DNA from: Polytrichum commune
Lineage: Eukaryota > Streptophyta > Polytrichopsida > Polytrichales > Polytrichaceae
DNA length: 64,000 nt
Assembly: GCA_950295325.1 (NCBI GenBank)
Contig: OX485806.1
Span: 29,574,001 to 29,638,000 of the forward strand
Reading direction: 5' to 3'
Below are positions 1 through 11,700 of the stretch, in pieces (the stretch's first letter is position 1; every line of letters starts with the position of its first letter). The translations under genes and the position numbers were made by a program. The notes under the pieces were generated by a model. That model was not told where the DNA came from, ran no database searches, and was given only the letters and a program-made list of their open reading frames with translations.

Positions 1-3000
1 TTGAATGTAACAAGTAGCGAGTTTCATGGGGCTCATAAATCCATACCCCATCACATGAAGGGGGATTTGCTCAATTCAAAACTTGTATGGACTTGGTAGA
101 TATAAGGGCCACTTCACACATGAGATTGAGAGCCCGTGACCATTACACTTCAAGCACTCTCATTGGTGGAAAAGGCGGAGCTGGTCCAAGTTCGCTTCAC
201 ACTATGCTTGAGGGACCAACGGAGTTAGTGAATGCAAGGTGGATGTAAAGTCTACATGGATTCTTACATGGCATCAAATGGATCATGTTTCATGGTCACT
301 TGGACTATTTTCAAAAAACCCCTCATGGAGGTGGGCCTAACACAAAACCGGGAGACCATGGCACTCCGAACGCTCACAACTGTTGATTTATTTTATTTTA
401 TCATGTGTGAGGATCCGCATGAATAGGAATTCATTGAAATAGCATTTGGTTGAGGGCCCGGTCGCATATGACTTCACACTACACTTGAGGGTCCGTGACC
501 ACACTACACGATTTTGGAGGTGTGTTGGGACGGCCTTTGGACACTTTCTTTTGGGCTCTCACAATTTCATGGTCATGGCTCTTGGCTTGTATGTGAAGTA
601 GCCCTAACATGATCAGCAAAATGCATACGTGCCACAGTTTAGCATTATCCAAAAGTAACCAACCACGAGAATTTTTCGAATGGTTGGTCTAGTTTTTTGG
701 GGAAATTTTTGTAACACGTTAGAGAGAGAGAGAGAGAATGGTAGGATGGTATGTTCATAATTAATGCATTCATTTGGATGCTCACATGTTATTTGGAAAT
801 GGACCCGGTTTCGATATTGTATGATGTCGAGCATCCATTCATCATGCGGATAAATAGTCGAAATATAAACTTTTGGAAAACCGTTCTCCAATGGACGAGG
901 TGACAAATATCTTGAGATGTGCGAGATAATAAATCTTGCACAAAGTGAGTGTTGCCGGTTTGGTATGTGACATCAAAATCGAGCTCCATGAGTAACATAA
1001 CCTATTGCAAAATACGGCCGGTGATAACGGGTTGATTTAGCAAGTGTGTGAGAGCATGATGGGTTTCAATTTTTTTGCCCAAGAGGTACTAGCGGTATTT
1101 TTTTAATGGCATAAATCATTAATAATGGTTCACGCTCAATAGTAGAGTAATTCTGTTGTGCGTTCGTCAGTAAACGACTTCTTTAAGAAAGGGGTTGGTT
1201 TGCTCGTGTCGTTGAATTTTATGTCAACATTACCCCTACATCAATAACGTAGTTCTCTAGCAGCTTGGGCACCTTTTTGCTTAATAATTAAGTAAAGTAA
1301 GTGCGAAAGTAAGTTAGGCAACCCATAAAATAATATTCTGAAATTGGGTAGATTCAAAAGCAATTTAAAATAAGCTAAACAGTCAATCATGTGTGCTTGT
1401 CTCATTCCCGGTTTTTATAATAATGTGTCAACATGACTTGTGGAGAAGATTCATGCGTGGATTCATGCTTGAATTTTTTTGAAACCATGAGTGAGATTGA
1501 TGCCGCGTGAAGATGATGTTGAAGTATTTTTATGCTACTTTGTTGGATTCCAATGAATGTCATTTGCATTATTATGATTTTAAGCACTCTTTAAATGATT
1601 CTATTTTTAATTTAATTTAATTTAATTTAATTTTTGACACTCAACGAAATTCATTTCCCATAAACTTAGACACCTTTAAAATTAATTATTTTTTGGGCGC
1701 TAGAGAGCTACGGTATTGGAGGCATTGTTGTGAACGTGAAAAAGGAGTCTCCATGTGGGGGCTAGTAAAATTGGGTAGGCGGCATATGTTATTTTGTTGT
1801 GGCCAATGCATGGTACATTTATAGTAAGGTCTATTTAAATCCAAACTAGGCTTCATTAAAAAGTTAAGACCCTTGATAAATATGTGGTTGAACTGTGCCA
1901 AATTGAGTAAACATTGAACATCTTTTTGGTCTTGTGGTGGTGAGAGGTTCATGATGCCCTTGACTTTGGATTGATCTTGTAATTTGCCTTGTTTACATAC
2001 AATATAGCCAAGAATGAAACCTAATAAATATAGAACCGTACCATTTTTTGGCACTAGAGGATAACATTAATTGTACGACATTTTTTGGGGGTAAGATTTA
2101 GGTGATGTACGTGTTTTGACTACCGTATATAGCACCATCATTAGGTAAATTCAAAATAGTCTTCAAATATATTCATTGAATATGATTTCTATAAGACCTT
2201 GGAAAGTCATACGAGCGTTTACCGCTCCAAACAGCATATGTTCAAATTGGAATGGTTCCCGTTGGTAATAAAGGTTGTTTTTACTATTATCACTGGTTGC
2301 CATGGCAACATGGTAATAGCTGGAGAAACAATGTATGAACGAGTGTATTTTGATTCATTCACAGTTTCCTCCATATTAGGTAAAAGACAATGGTCTTTAC
2401 ATGTGGTAGCATTTAACTTTTGCAAATCCATGCAAATTTTGTAATGTATTGTTCTTTTTAGCAATAATGACCATGGGAGAAAGCCAAGGGGCAGCGTTAA
2501 TGGGTGAAATAAACTTGACTGCAACCAATTTGGAATCATGCAATATCGTCATTGTTGTGTGGGTATTTTGTTTAGGTCGTATACCAATGTTATGTACTGC
2601 GATACATGTTGAGATACCCTTTAAAATCATTAGGATTCCAAGCGAAGACATTACGGTATTCACAAAAAACTTTGATTGTGATTTCCTTCAACATTGGGGG
2701 TGCCTTGGATTTAACCTCAATATATTTGAGATTTTCAAGTGTACTTAGGCTAACCAAGTCATAATTTTTTTTTGTCTTCACTAGTTTATTGGTTAATGTA
2801 ATTTTTTGCCAGCATGGTACAAGTTGGTGTGTCATGGATGTGGGCATGTTGTGATATTGATGTATTAAGAATTGCATGGTGCACTAGTTTCCTAAGGTGT
2901 GGTATTGAGGGAAGCTCTTATAGTTTTGTGAAGTTTTACTTTTACGATTTCAACAATGTGCATGTTAACAACTGAGTTGTGTTGCTTCATTGATATAGCC

Positions 3001-4450
3001 ACAATATATATGTCTTGCGATATATGCCTTAAGTTTTGAGTTGTAGGTGTGGATACGTGTCCTTCATTCTCAATAGGGACAACTTGATCATTGTGCTAAA
3101 TAATAATTATGTTTTTGTGCTAGTCATGTTTAGCATGTCCATCTTGTAGCCATGAACGTCCAATATGACAGGAAATGGACTTTTGTGGGGTAAATAGAGT
3201 ATCACGTATGTGATAGGGAGATTACATTCATTGATATGCATAAGTATGTTGCACAATATTCCTTATGGTTTGAGATTGGTGTGATTAATCATGCAAAAGG
3301 AAAAACCAACTTTTTTGGGGTTTGGCAATCCAAGTTGCTGTCATAATCAATCGGCCATTACAATTACTCTTAAGCCATTGTTGATCATTACGGTTTTGAT
3401 TATCTAGTTACTGATTTTTATATTGATAAAGGTTGCATCATGGTCCAGTCAATTATTTGTACCACAACACTTGGCAAACTAGATCCTACATATAACGCTT
3501 CACAAAATAATTCTTTGGAGTTATGGGCTTGATTGTAGTGGTCTCCCTAAAAGCACTTGTACGTGAGTTTCTCGTAGTATAGTGGAGGTTGTTGTGTTGG
3601 GGAGAGTCTCTATGATTTCTTGAACATTATGTTGAATTTGTTCCATACATGCCCAATATTGAGTGTTATAGGCTTTTGTTAATTCACATTCTTTGATTGG
3701 TTCATATGTGGTGGCCATTTTTTGAAACTTGGTGACAACGGCCAAACAATCCTCATCGATGACGTTGGTTGATGTTGATTCATTTCCATCGTGGTTTAAT
3801 ATTACACTACCACTTCTTGGTGGTAAAGGATTTCTATTATATTTTTCCCTTTGCTCATGTACAATTAGACAATCAATGGTTCTATAACTGCCTCCACATT
3901 CAAAACGTTTGATCATGGGTGTGATTGGTCATGTGTTTTGTGTTCTGTTGTGGTTGGTGGATATGACATCGCACTCTAGATCGTCTTCTATGATCATACT
4001 AACTAGGCATTGGTATGTTTTTGTGAATCATTCTATCAATTAGCTGGGTTTTTGGGATCATTCCAACATTGTTGTCCTAGATTGTGTTTGTTATAGATTT
4101 GACGAGGGGGTATGGTTGGTGTAGATATAGAAGTAGCATGGCCCCATGCTTTGGATATGCCATGTTCCATAATTTTTACAACAAACTCATAACAATCTCT
4201 CAACGAGTTCATTGGCTATAAACTAATGTGCAAACATCTATCCTAGTTGATTAAATTGATCAGTCATAGCTCTCATCGTGTCTATCAAGTCTTCTTAAAA
4301 CACATTGGTTGCTACCTTGTTGTTATGTCGTTCTTCTTCAGAATTTCCTAGTGCATTTAGAGTGCTAGGTGTTTCTGTCATGATGTAGATTATTTTCGTG
4401 CTCCGTTGCCTCAATTTCGTTTAGAAGCATCGACTTATCCCTAGCATGGT
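1..4450 (-). mobile_element. Degraded Ty3/gypsy retrotransposon, interrupted by a MITE
   Basis: Minus-strand reading gives pol domains in the Ty3/gypsy order, broken by many frameshifts and stops. A gag tail with a CGGSYRTIDC zinc-knuckle-like stretch lies at 3916-3521. The reverse transcriptase start (EYRNVFAWNPNDFKG) lies near 2877-2590, and its core around CMDLQKLNATTCKDHCLLP lies at 2540-2219. The RT end (LGYIVCKQGKL, FIKGLNFLMKP) lies at 2054-1686. The RNase H end (VTYQTGNTHFVQDLLSR) lies near 980-900. An integrase zinc-binding remnant (ILVVGYFWIML) lies near 670-615, and the start of the integrase core (PLHVMGYGFMSPMK) lies at 70-1. The order gag-RT-RNase H-IN separates it from Ty1/copia. 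A primer-binding-site-like TTTGGCAACCATG (minus strand) near 4460 may mark the 5' LTR end, but no LTR pair was resolved. The element is non-functional and continues past the left edge. Confidence 0.8.
106..604. mobile_element. Tourist-like MITE, family 1, nested in the gypsy integrase
   Basis: A 499-bp element with terminal inverted repeats, GGGCCACTTCACACATGAG at the left and ATGTGAAGTAGCCC at the right. It is flanked by TAA on both sides (103-105 and 605-607). A 3-bp TWA target duplication with GG..CC termini is the signature of PIF/Harbinger-derived Tourist MITEs. The interior carries no transposase. It sits between the integrase zinc finger and the integrase core of the surrounding retrotransposon, so it is the younger insertion. 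Sister copies are at 20795-21274, 28544-28903 and 44282-44780. Confidence 0.8.
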
Positions 4451-4714
4451 TGCCAAATGTTAACCCTTAAGAGTCAAGCTTGATGTCTTAAGCTTGTAGT
4501 TCCAACAAGTGACGGGAACACACAATGTAGAACATGTACATCGTCAATTTTCTCAATTTAAGGGAGCCAAACATGCCTTGTTATATTTATCAGAAGAGGT
4601 TTGAAGGGACCACACAATAGTTGTGGACTCCTTTGAAGAGACTACAACACGAGTCTTGGTTCTAATATGGAGTCTACCATTACACGTTCCGCATTGCTGC
4701 TCTTCTAACAACTA

Positions 4715-4860
4715 CACCATTTATGGTATTTAGTGTCACTTACTATTTGAAATTACGCAAATCTATAACCTCTTGTAATAGATTTCAATTGTTACCAACA
4801 CAAATTAAATAGGTTATATTTTGAATAGTAAGTGACACTAAATATCATAAGCAATCTAGT
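4715..4860. mobile_element. Short TIR element, family 3
   Basis: About 145 bp whose ends are inverted copies. The left end reads TATGGTATTTAGTGTCACTT and the right end reads AGTGACACTAAATATCATAA. The same terminal motif bounds a longer element at 21329-21867. There is no coding content. The target duplication could not be fixed by eye. Confidence 0.55.
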
Positions 4861-5063
4861 CCTTTTATACTACATTGGATGTGTTCTTGGTGGCTTATCT
4901 TCTACTTTGTGTGGTGTAGAATGCTAATACTGCTAGCCCCAAATATATTGATGAGTTGATTCTTCAACTAATCCTTTTTCTTTTCCTTTTAACTCCATGT
5001 TAATACCGAGGGGTTTACAATGATCAATATTTGTCAACCGTTATAGGCTCAATAGTCAACATA

Positions 5064-5081
5064 AATGGGGGGGGGGGGGGT
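5064..5081. repeat. Poly-G tract
   Basis: A run of at least ten consecutive G residues next to GGGTGGGC. It is a simple-sequence tract with no attached gene. Confidence 0.7.
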
Positions 5082-5839
5082 GGGCTCAGGCTATATGACC
5101 ATGTAATAAGAAAGAGATTCTTTGTTTTGCCAATGAATAAGATATTCATATGAGCTCCAAAAATCATAAAGACAATGGCTACAAGCATGATATGAATTTG
5201 CTAATCATCTCTCACTAATTCCAATTTACATAAGTGAGTGTAGTGCTAAAAATGTCCATTTAAGACCGAGCACTAGGTGACTCTCCCACCCTAAACGCTC
5301 CCTCCCATCCTATAGAGTGTGGCATTTGTCTTTTCGATTCTAGTGATTGGGAACACCCCACGCATATAAATCATTTAACAAGATAATAATAATAATGACT
5401 ACTTTGATAATGAATAGAATATTCGTATATCCTCCAAAAATATGAGGAATGCATGATGTGTATTTGCTAATCACCTTGCACTAATTGCATGTTTTATATC
5501 CAACAAGAAGTAGGTATAGAGGTAAAAAGTGTTTGTTTAACACCCACTTGTTTTACCTATGCACATAATCAATCTACGGTGTTCAAACAATGTCTATAAG
5601 GTAGACGTGCTTGGATCAATTACTTTTATTGATTAGACATCTAATTTTGAGTTGTATGTAGTTAGGTGTACCTTCAAGAATGGATACCAACGAGCAACAT
5701 GTTTAAAAGGGATTGGACTACGTGGCTCAAAAGATGACATCCATTTTGGGCTCAATAGTGAATATATAATTGTTTGCATCAAATAATAAAGATTTTACTT
5801 TGATGGATATAAACCATACTTTAATTGTTTCGTGAGGTT

Positions 5840-5968
5840 GGGACTCTTCACTTGAGGGCATATAACCACACTACATGATTTTGGAAGGGTCTTGGCACGG
5901 TCTTTGGACACTTCTTTTGGGCTCTCACAATTTCATGGTCACGGCTCTTGGCTGATGTGGGAAGTGAC
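5840..5968. mobile_element. Truncated right half of a family 1 MITE
   Basis: The sequence matches the right-hand 130 bp of the element at 106-604, including the segment TTTGGACACTTCTTTTGGGC and an end with GGAAGTGACC. No left end is present. It abuts the TAA target site of the foldback element that starts at 5974. Confidence 0.6.
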
Positions 5969-5973
5969 CATAA

Positions 5974-6680
5974 GGATTAGTTTTAGACTATGGTGAAGAT
6001 GTGCTTTGGTCAAGATTTGAAGGGGAATGGAGTAATACAATTGGCTTACAAATTGGGTTCTTCACCACCTGGGGATTATACTATAGCCAAGACTTCTCCG
6101 GTGGAGAATTTCAAGCATGGATGAAAAAATGACATGGTTGGCAACATGGCAACACTTTTTGGTATAGGGAGTTCTTTGGAGGTCAAGTTTCGTGGGCAAC
6201 CTCAAACCCTTGGACAAGAAACTTGACCTCCAAAGGACTCCAACTTGAAGCATTTTTTAAAAATCGTCTTTTCCATCTTATCCGCCATACCAACCATTGG
6301 CTCAAATAACCTTGTCTTGGGCGAAAATTCTTGATTGATTGGTGCACTTCTTCGCCGTAGTTTGAACTGGTCCTAAGACCCACACACCTCTCTCTAGCTT
6401 AAAAATGCCTCAAGTTGGAGTTCTCCGGAACCCAAATTTCTTGTCCGACAGTTTGAGATTGCCCGAGAAACTTGACCTACATAGCTCCTACAACAAACAA
6501 TGTTGCCATGTTGTCAACCCTGTCATTTTCTCATTCATGCTTGAAATTCTCCACTAGAGAAGTCTTGGCTAACAATATAAACCCCGGCCGTTGAAGAACC
6601 CATTTCGTAGCCAATCATATTACTCCATTCCCCTAAAATCCTTGACCAATGCACTTCTTCACCGTAGTCCAAACCAACCC
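5974..6680. mobile_element. Foldback Tourist-like element, family 2
   Basis: A 707-bp element with long inverted arms of about 190 bp. The left terminus is GGATTAGTTTTAGACTATGG, and the reverse complement of the right terminus is GGGTTGGTTTGGACTACGG. TAA flanks both sides (5971-5973 and 6681-6683). The left arm from about 5985 to 6150 reads as the reverse complement of about 6500-6670; both contain the CAAGACTTCTCYRGTGGAG stretch or its complement. It has no coding capacity. A related copy lies at 20422-20791. Confidence 0.7.
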
Positions 6681-6689
6681 TAAACCCCA

Positions 6690-8779
6690 TCTTCCTCAAG
6701 AGGAGTTCCTCTAAACGTTGGGTGATCCCCCGGATGTCTCTCCCACCCGGCGGCCCCTTCACCCCACAGGGCAAGCAATGTTCAAGATTGAAGCCCTCAT
6801 ATAACGTTTCATTTTGCAGGGCTCTCAAATTTCAACCCTTCAGTTGAAAGGCTCGTTCAAATCCAAGACGTCAATATAAGAATATAGAAATGAAATACAA
6901 AACTCATATTAAACTTGTGCATGAATTATTTGATACATGTTTCTAGTACAATGTGAAGAATTAAGAATCAACCATCTAACTCCATTTCTTGGGGTGGGCA
7001 GATTATATTGAGGACTTCAAGTGACGTCTTCATTTTCAATTTGGGGTTGCATTTGGAAGGGAGGGTTGTTTTGAGGGAGGTATATTTTGAAGGGCCAAAT
7101 CGCGTTTGAAGGGCATTGAAGGCTCCAATCTCGAACACTGAGGGCAGGGCGTTTGTGTGTTGGTTTCCAGTGGCTGGGAACCCCCCCACGCAACTCCCTG
7201 CCCCCATTTCCTCTCCTCCTTCCCTGCTAAACGTTACGTTCGCAGCAACACCAAATTTGTCAAAGCGTATGATGCAAGGCCGTGATCATCACCAAGGCAC
7301 TGGCTGCTTAATTTCAGCGCTCGCATCTCACACCGCCAGTCGTTCCAACCACAGCGACTCACATTCCGCCACACTTGCTCAGAGTTTTATGTAATTTTTT
7401 TCTCCAGAACGAATTAGTGATGACATGTGTGGATCTATGTCATCGTAGCATGGTCGGTTGACTGGCCATAGGTGTGCACATGCCCCTCATAAGTCAATGC
7501 TAGGGTTTCTGATGTGGATTAGTGCACGGTGGCAAGTGAGGTTTGGTGGAGCAATTTTTCGGTAGCTCGGGCCGGTGTCTGTGTACCCAGTTTTGGTGCT
7601 CCGAACCAAGGTGAATTTTTGTTTTGTGATGTTTGGTCGTGTGGTTGATGATGCGAGGAATTGTTGTCGTGGACGAGGTTTGAGGAAACATCGGAGAGGT
7701 TAATCTGGGACGGGGGGGAAAAAAAGGAGCTTAACCGTTGAGATTGGATTGAATAGCTTTGCGCAAATGGCTGTATGGATGTGAAGTGGACGGTGAAGAG
7801 GAGTTTTGTCGATTGGTTTGTTGTTAGAATGAAATCCATGTTAATTGTGGATGGGATGATGCACAAGTGGCACTTTCTTCAATCTGCAAGAGAGCAGGGG
7901 TTAAGCGCATGTTGAGCACACTTTTAGCGCTGAGCATGGGAACACTATGGTTAGATTTAAAAGTTTTAGAAGATTTCTCGTGAACAATTGACATGGGATT
8001 TGAACGCACCAAGTAGTATTTGAATTCCGTATGCAAAAGTTATAAGGGTTCAATGTTTTCATTGGTAGACCAAACCACCAGCACGGGAGGCTGACTGATG
8101 TTAAAGTGGTGGACGTTTTTAGATTTAATATGCACCTGTTGTGCAAGATATTTTAGGGTGTTGGTTTTTGGCACCATTTAGGGACATGGCTAGTTGGCCT
8201 GTATAGACGATCGACGAGTTTGAGAGATTCTTCCGTAGAGAGACGAAGACTTGACTTCCTACATGTGGAATGAATCATTAATTATCTTGCTGTGTTGTAC
8301 TGATCGCTCTGTAGTAAGTAAACGGGCTTATAATGGGAGTGAGCGAGAAGACCCCGCTGTTGCAGCCATCCGAACGTCCTGAACAGGCAAGTCAACCTCT
8401 TGCTGTCTCCCCGCCAACAGCATTTGATCATCAATGTCTATGAGACACTCAAAACCTGGCACTTTTAGTTCCCCGGTCCTCTTCGGCCAGCAATATACGT
8501 AACGCAAGAATTTGCAAGTCATCGTAGACATTGTGATTGATTGACTGATCTGGTCGATTTGGATTTGAGTATCTACTGTAACCTCTAATCTTCATACGTA
8601 CCTACCTACACGTTGAGGTTCAACCAGTTCTTAATGAAGACATGTTTTCAATCGTGTCGGGGGTTTCAGCATTTAAGAATCAGCCCCCGACATATGTATG
8701 AATACGACTGGAGCTGCCAATCAAAGTATGGTGAAGATGGAGAAATCTGCATGTTCTGTAGACGCCACCGTGGAAGACC
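6690..8779. other. Intergenic, upstream of the ABC transporter
   Basis: No gene is recognised. The part around 7110-7390 is less AT-rich and holds a 92-codon plus-strand ORF with no family resemblance. A 67-codon minus-strand ORF at 8531-8328 is likewise unrecognised. The stretch near 8700 may include the 5' leader of the transporter. Confidence 0.5.
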
Positions 8780-11700
8780 ATGAATAATGGCTTTTTGCCC
8801 ATAAGATATGAGGAAGAGAAGGGAGAAGGAAAACCTGGGAACGTTGCTGTAAGAAATTGCTGTTGTTTCTGTGATGCCTATCCGATCATTATTAACAAGT
8901 CGATGGTCCTATCAATGTTTACAGAATGGCAAAGATTCACCCCGTGATGTGAATGGAGGTGTGGCAACAGATCTTGAGCATGGTGATGCCATCAAGGTAA
9001 ATAAATCGGTGCTAGTTCCTTGTTTTGCAATTCCTTTGTTGGACTTGTGAGGGTAAATGCAGTTTATTTTCCAAAAGTGATTGCTGGTGTTATTGGCACA
9101 CGTGACATTTACTTGATGTGTATTTGCAGTCATAATATTTCTAATATGGATAATATAACCTCTTAAAACTTGATTATTGCAGGCAGAAAATGTTGGCTTT
9201 GGCCGGATCATGCGCCTTGTAAGCTCATCACAGGCTTCTCTTGAATTTGCATTGCTTTATCTAGTCACTGCATATGGCTTCGATGCATGCTCATGGCACA
9301 TTAGAGCCACTTTTGGGTCTCAAATGATTTGCACTTTGGACTATTCTCCAGATAGAATGTTCTAGGATATATCGGGAACCTTTTTCCTTCATTAATGTAA
9401 AACACATTGTGTACAATTCTGAGCATCAAGATAGCTAATCTTTCACTCATATTATTATGGTTGTGTGTCTTACAGGCAAGACCAGAGACCACTGTACTTA
9501 TTTTTGCAACTGTCGCCTTATTGGTGTCATCTTTGTCCAATGTCTTACTGGTACGCGTTTCCTCATTTCACATTGTTTGTGAATTTAATGTTTGAAATTG
9601 GAGGTTTATGTCCATGTGCCCAGTGTCTGCAATTCTGATGACACACTACTTTATTGGCGTGATTACAGCCTACATTTGCAGGTAAAGTCATTGACATTGT
9701 TACTGCGAAACCTGATACTGAAGAAGGGCGTGAGGCAGCCCTGAAGGCTGTCAACTCAGAAATACTGCTTATTGTTGTGGTGATTATTGTGGGGTATGTA
9801 TCAGTCACAGGCTACTTATGTGTTCAAGCTCAACATTCTTACTAAGTATTCAATCATTGTCCAGTGAATTGTGCCAAGGTAAAAGTTTATATGTTGCAAA
9901 ATTTTAAGAAAAGTGAATATGCGGCTTTGTCTTTCACATGCATGTTTCTTAGGTAGGTGGCACATACCTTTTGAGTGCAGGTCTATTGCAACAATGATAC
10001 GGGCCTACCTTTTTACATCAGCTAGTGAACGTGTTGTGGCTAGACTGAAGAAGGATCTCTTCAGCCACCTCATTCATCAGGCAAGCCATCTGTGAAGCAT
10101 TCCACATCTCACAATTGATGTGTGTTTAAATGCAGGATTTCACAGAGTAGATTCTTATAATTGTGAATCTAGAGATCATCATTTGAAAGCCTAACCTTGA
10201 ACTCTTTGAATTAAGTGCCTCGGCAAGATATTTTACAAATTTCATGAGGTGTACTCAGTTTGTAAACTACATTGATTTACTTCAGGTGTAACATTCATGG
10301 GATCCATAGAGATGAGATTAAACAAACCTGCTGTTGACAGTTATCTGTTGGTGGTGGTTTTGTAACTAAATTCAAGCAACATGATACAAGTGAAACCTGC
10401 ATATTTGTGGATCTCTTTTGTCAGTTTAAAATTTCTCTCATTGAATGCAATTGAATGGGTTGCAGGAGATAGCTTTCTTCGATGTTACTAGAACAGGAGA
10501 GTTACTCAATCGGCTGTCAGAGGACACACAGGTGATCAAGAATGCATCTACGACCAATTTGTCAGAAGCTTTGCGCAGTCTGGCAACTGCAGTCATTGGC
10601 CTTGGGTTTATGTTGCAAACCTCTTGGCGTCTTACGTGTGGGTGCTGTTTCTGCACTTTGCTTCTTTACTTTGTTCTGTTGACCAATTGTTGAGTTCACA
10701 CCTCATTCCTGTCATGCTCAGTTCTGCATTTTGGGAGTTTTTTTTTGACAGCATTCCTTGCAATAGAGCAGTTCATACTTTATCAAGATCAGACCATTGT
10801 CCTTGTGTGCAGTTTGCAGATCCTATATTTCGCAGAGAAACAAACCAAAAGCTTTTCTATTGATGTGATTTCATCACTAGGAATGGACTCGTGACACTCT
10901 TGATGTAAATGATTGCAGGTTTGGCACTTCTGATTGTCCCTGCTATATCACTTGGTATTCGATCCTTTGGCAAGTATTTACGTGAGCTTTCACACAAGAC
11001 TCAGGCTGCAGCTGCTGTAGCAGCCTCAATTGCTGAGGTGTGATTCTGACTTCACGTGATGAAAATGTGTAGGACAGCTGTATGCTCTGTTTACAACTTT
11101 GGGACAGCAATTGGTGTCTGGTGATTCATTGTTCAGGTTTTTATCCCACCTGGTGCATTGCATGTTTGTAGGAGTCCTTTGGTGCAGTGAGAACCGTGCG
11201 ATCTTTCGCAAATGAGGAGTATGAACGATCACGATATGCTTCAAAAGTGGATGACACACTGAAGTTGGGGCTCAGACAAGCTGTATGTTTCTTGCTTTGA
11301 AAGTTAAACATTTTCTCAGCTGCACATGTGGTGTAGGAATCTTACTGTAGCTCGTGGTTTGCCTAAAATTTCTACACTGAAGGCAGCTGTAATCTGTGAA
11401 TTATCAGAGTCTAGCAAATGAAAGCAACACGTCCCATCATACTCAAGGTCTTAAAATGGTCTGAATATTAATTGCTACTTTGTTTTCTGTGTTGCACAGC
11501 TTGTTGTGGGCTTGTTTTCCGGAGGTGTCTCCGCTGCAGCAACATTGTCAATTGTTGCTGTTGTGGTGTATGGTGCTCGGTTGACAATTCGTGGAGATAT
11601 GACAACTGGGACTCTGACTGCTTTTATTCTTTATAGCCTAACAGGTATGTCTTACACCAATCTTCAGGATTAGAGTCAAGGATTGAGTAGTCTTTATGTT

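Noticed and set aside
7116-7394. 92-codon plus-strand ORF
   Set aside because: No domain, no splice support and no conserved composition; a matching minus-strand frame covers part of it.
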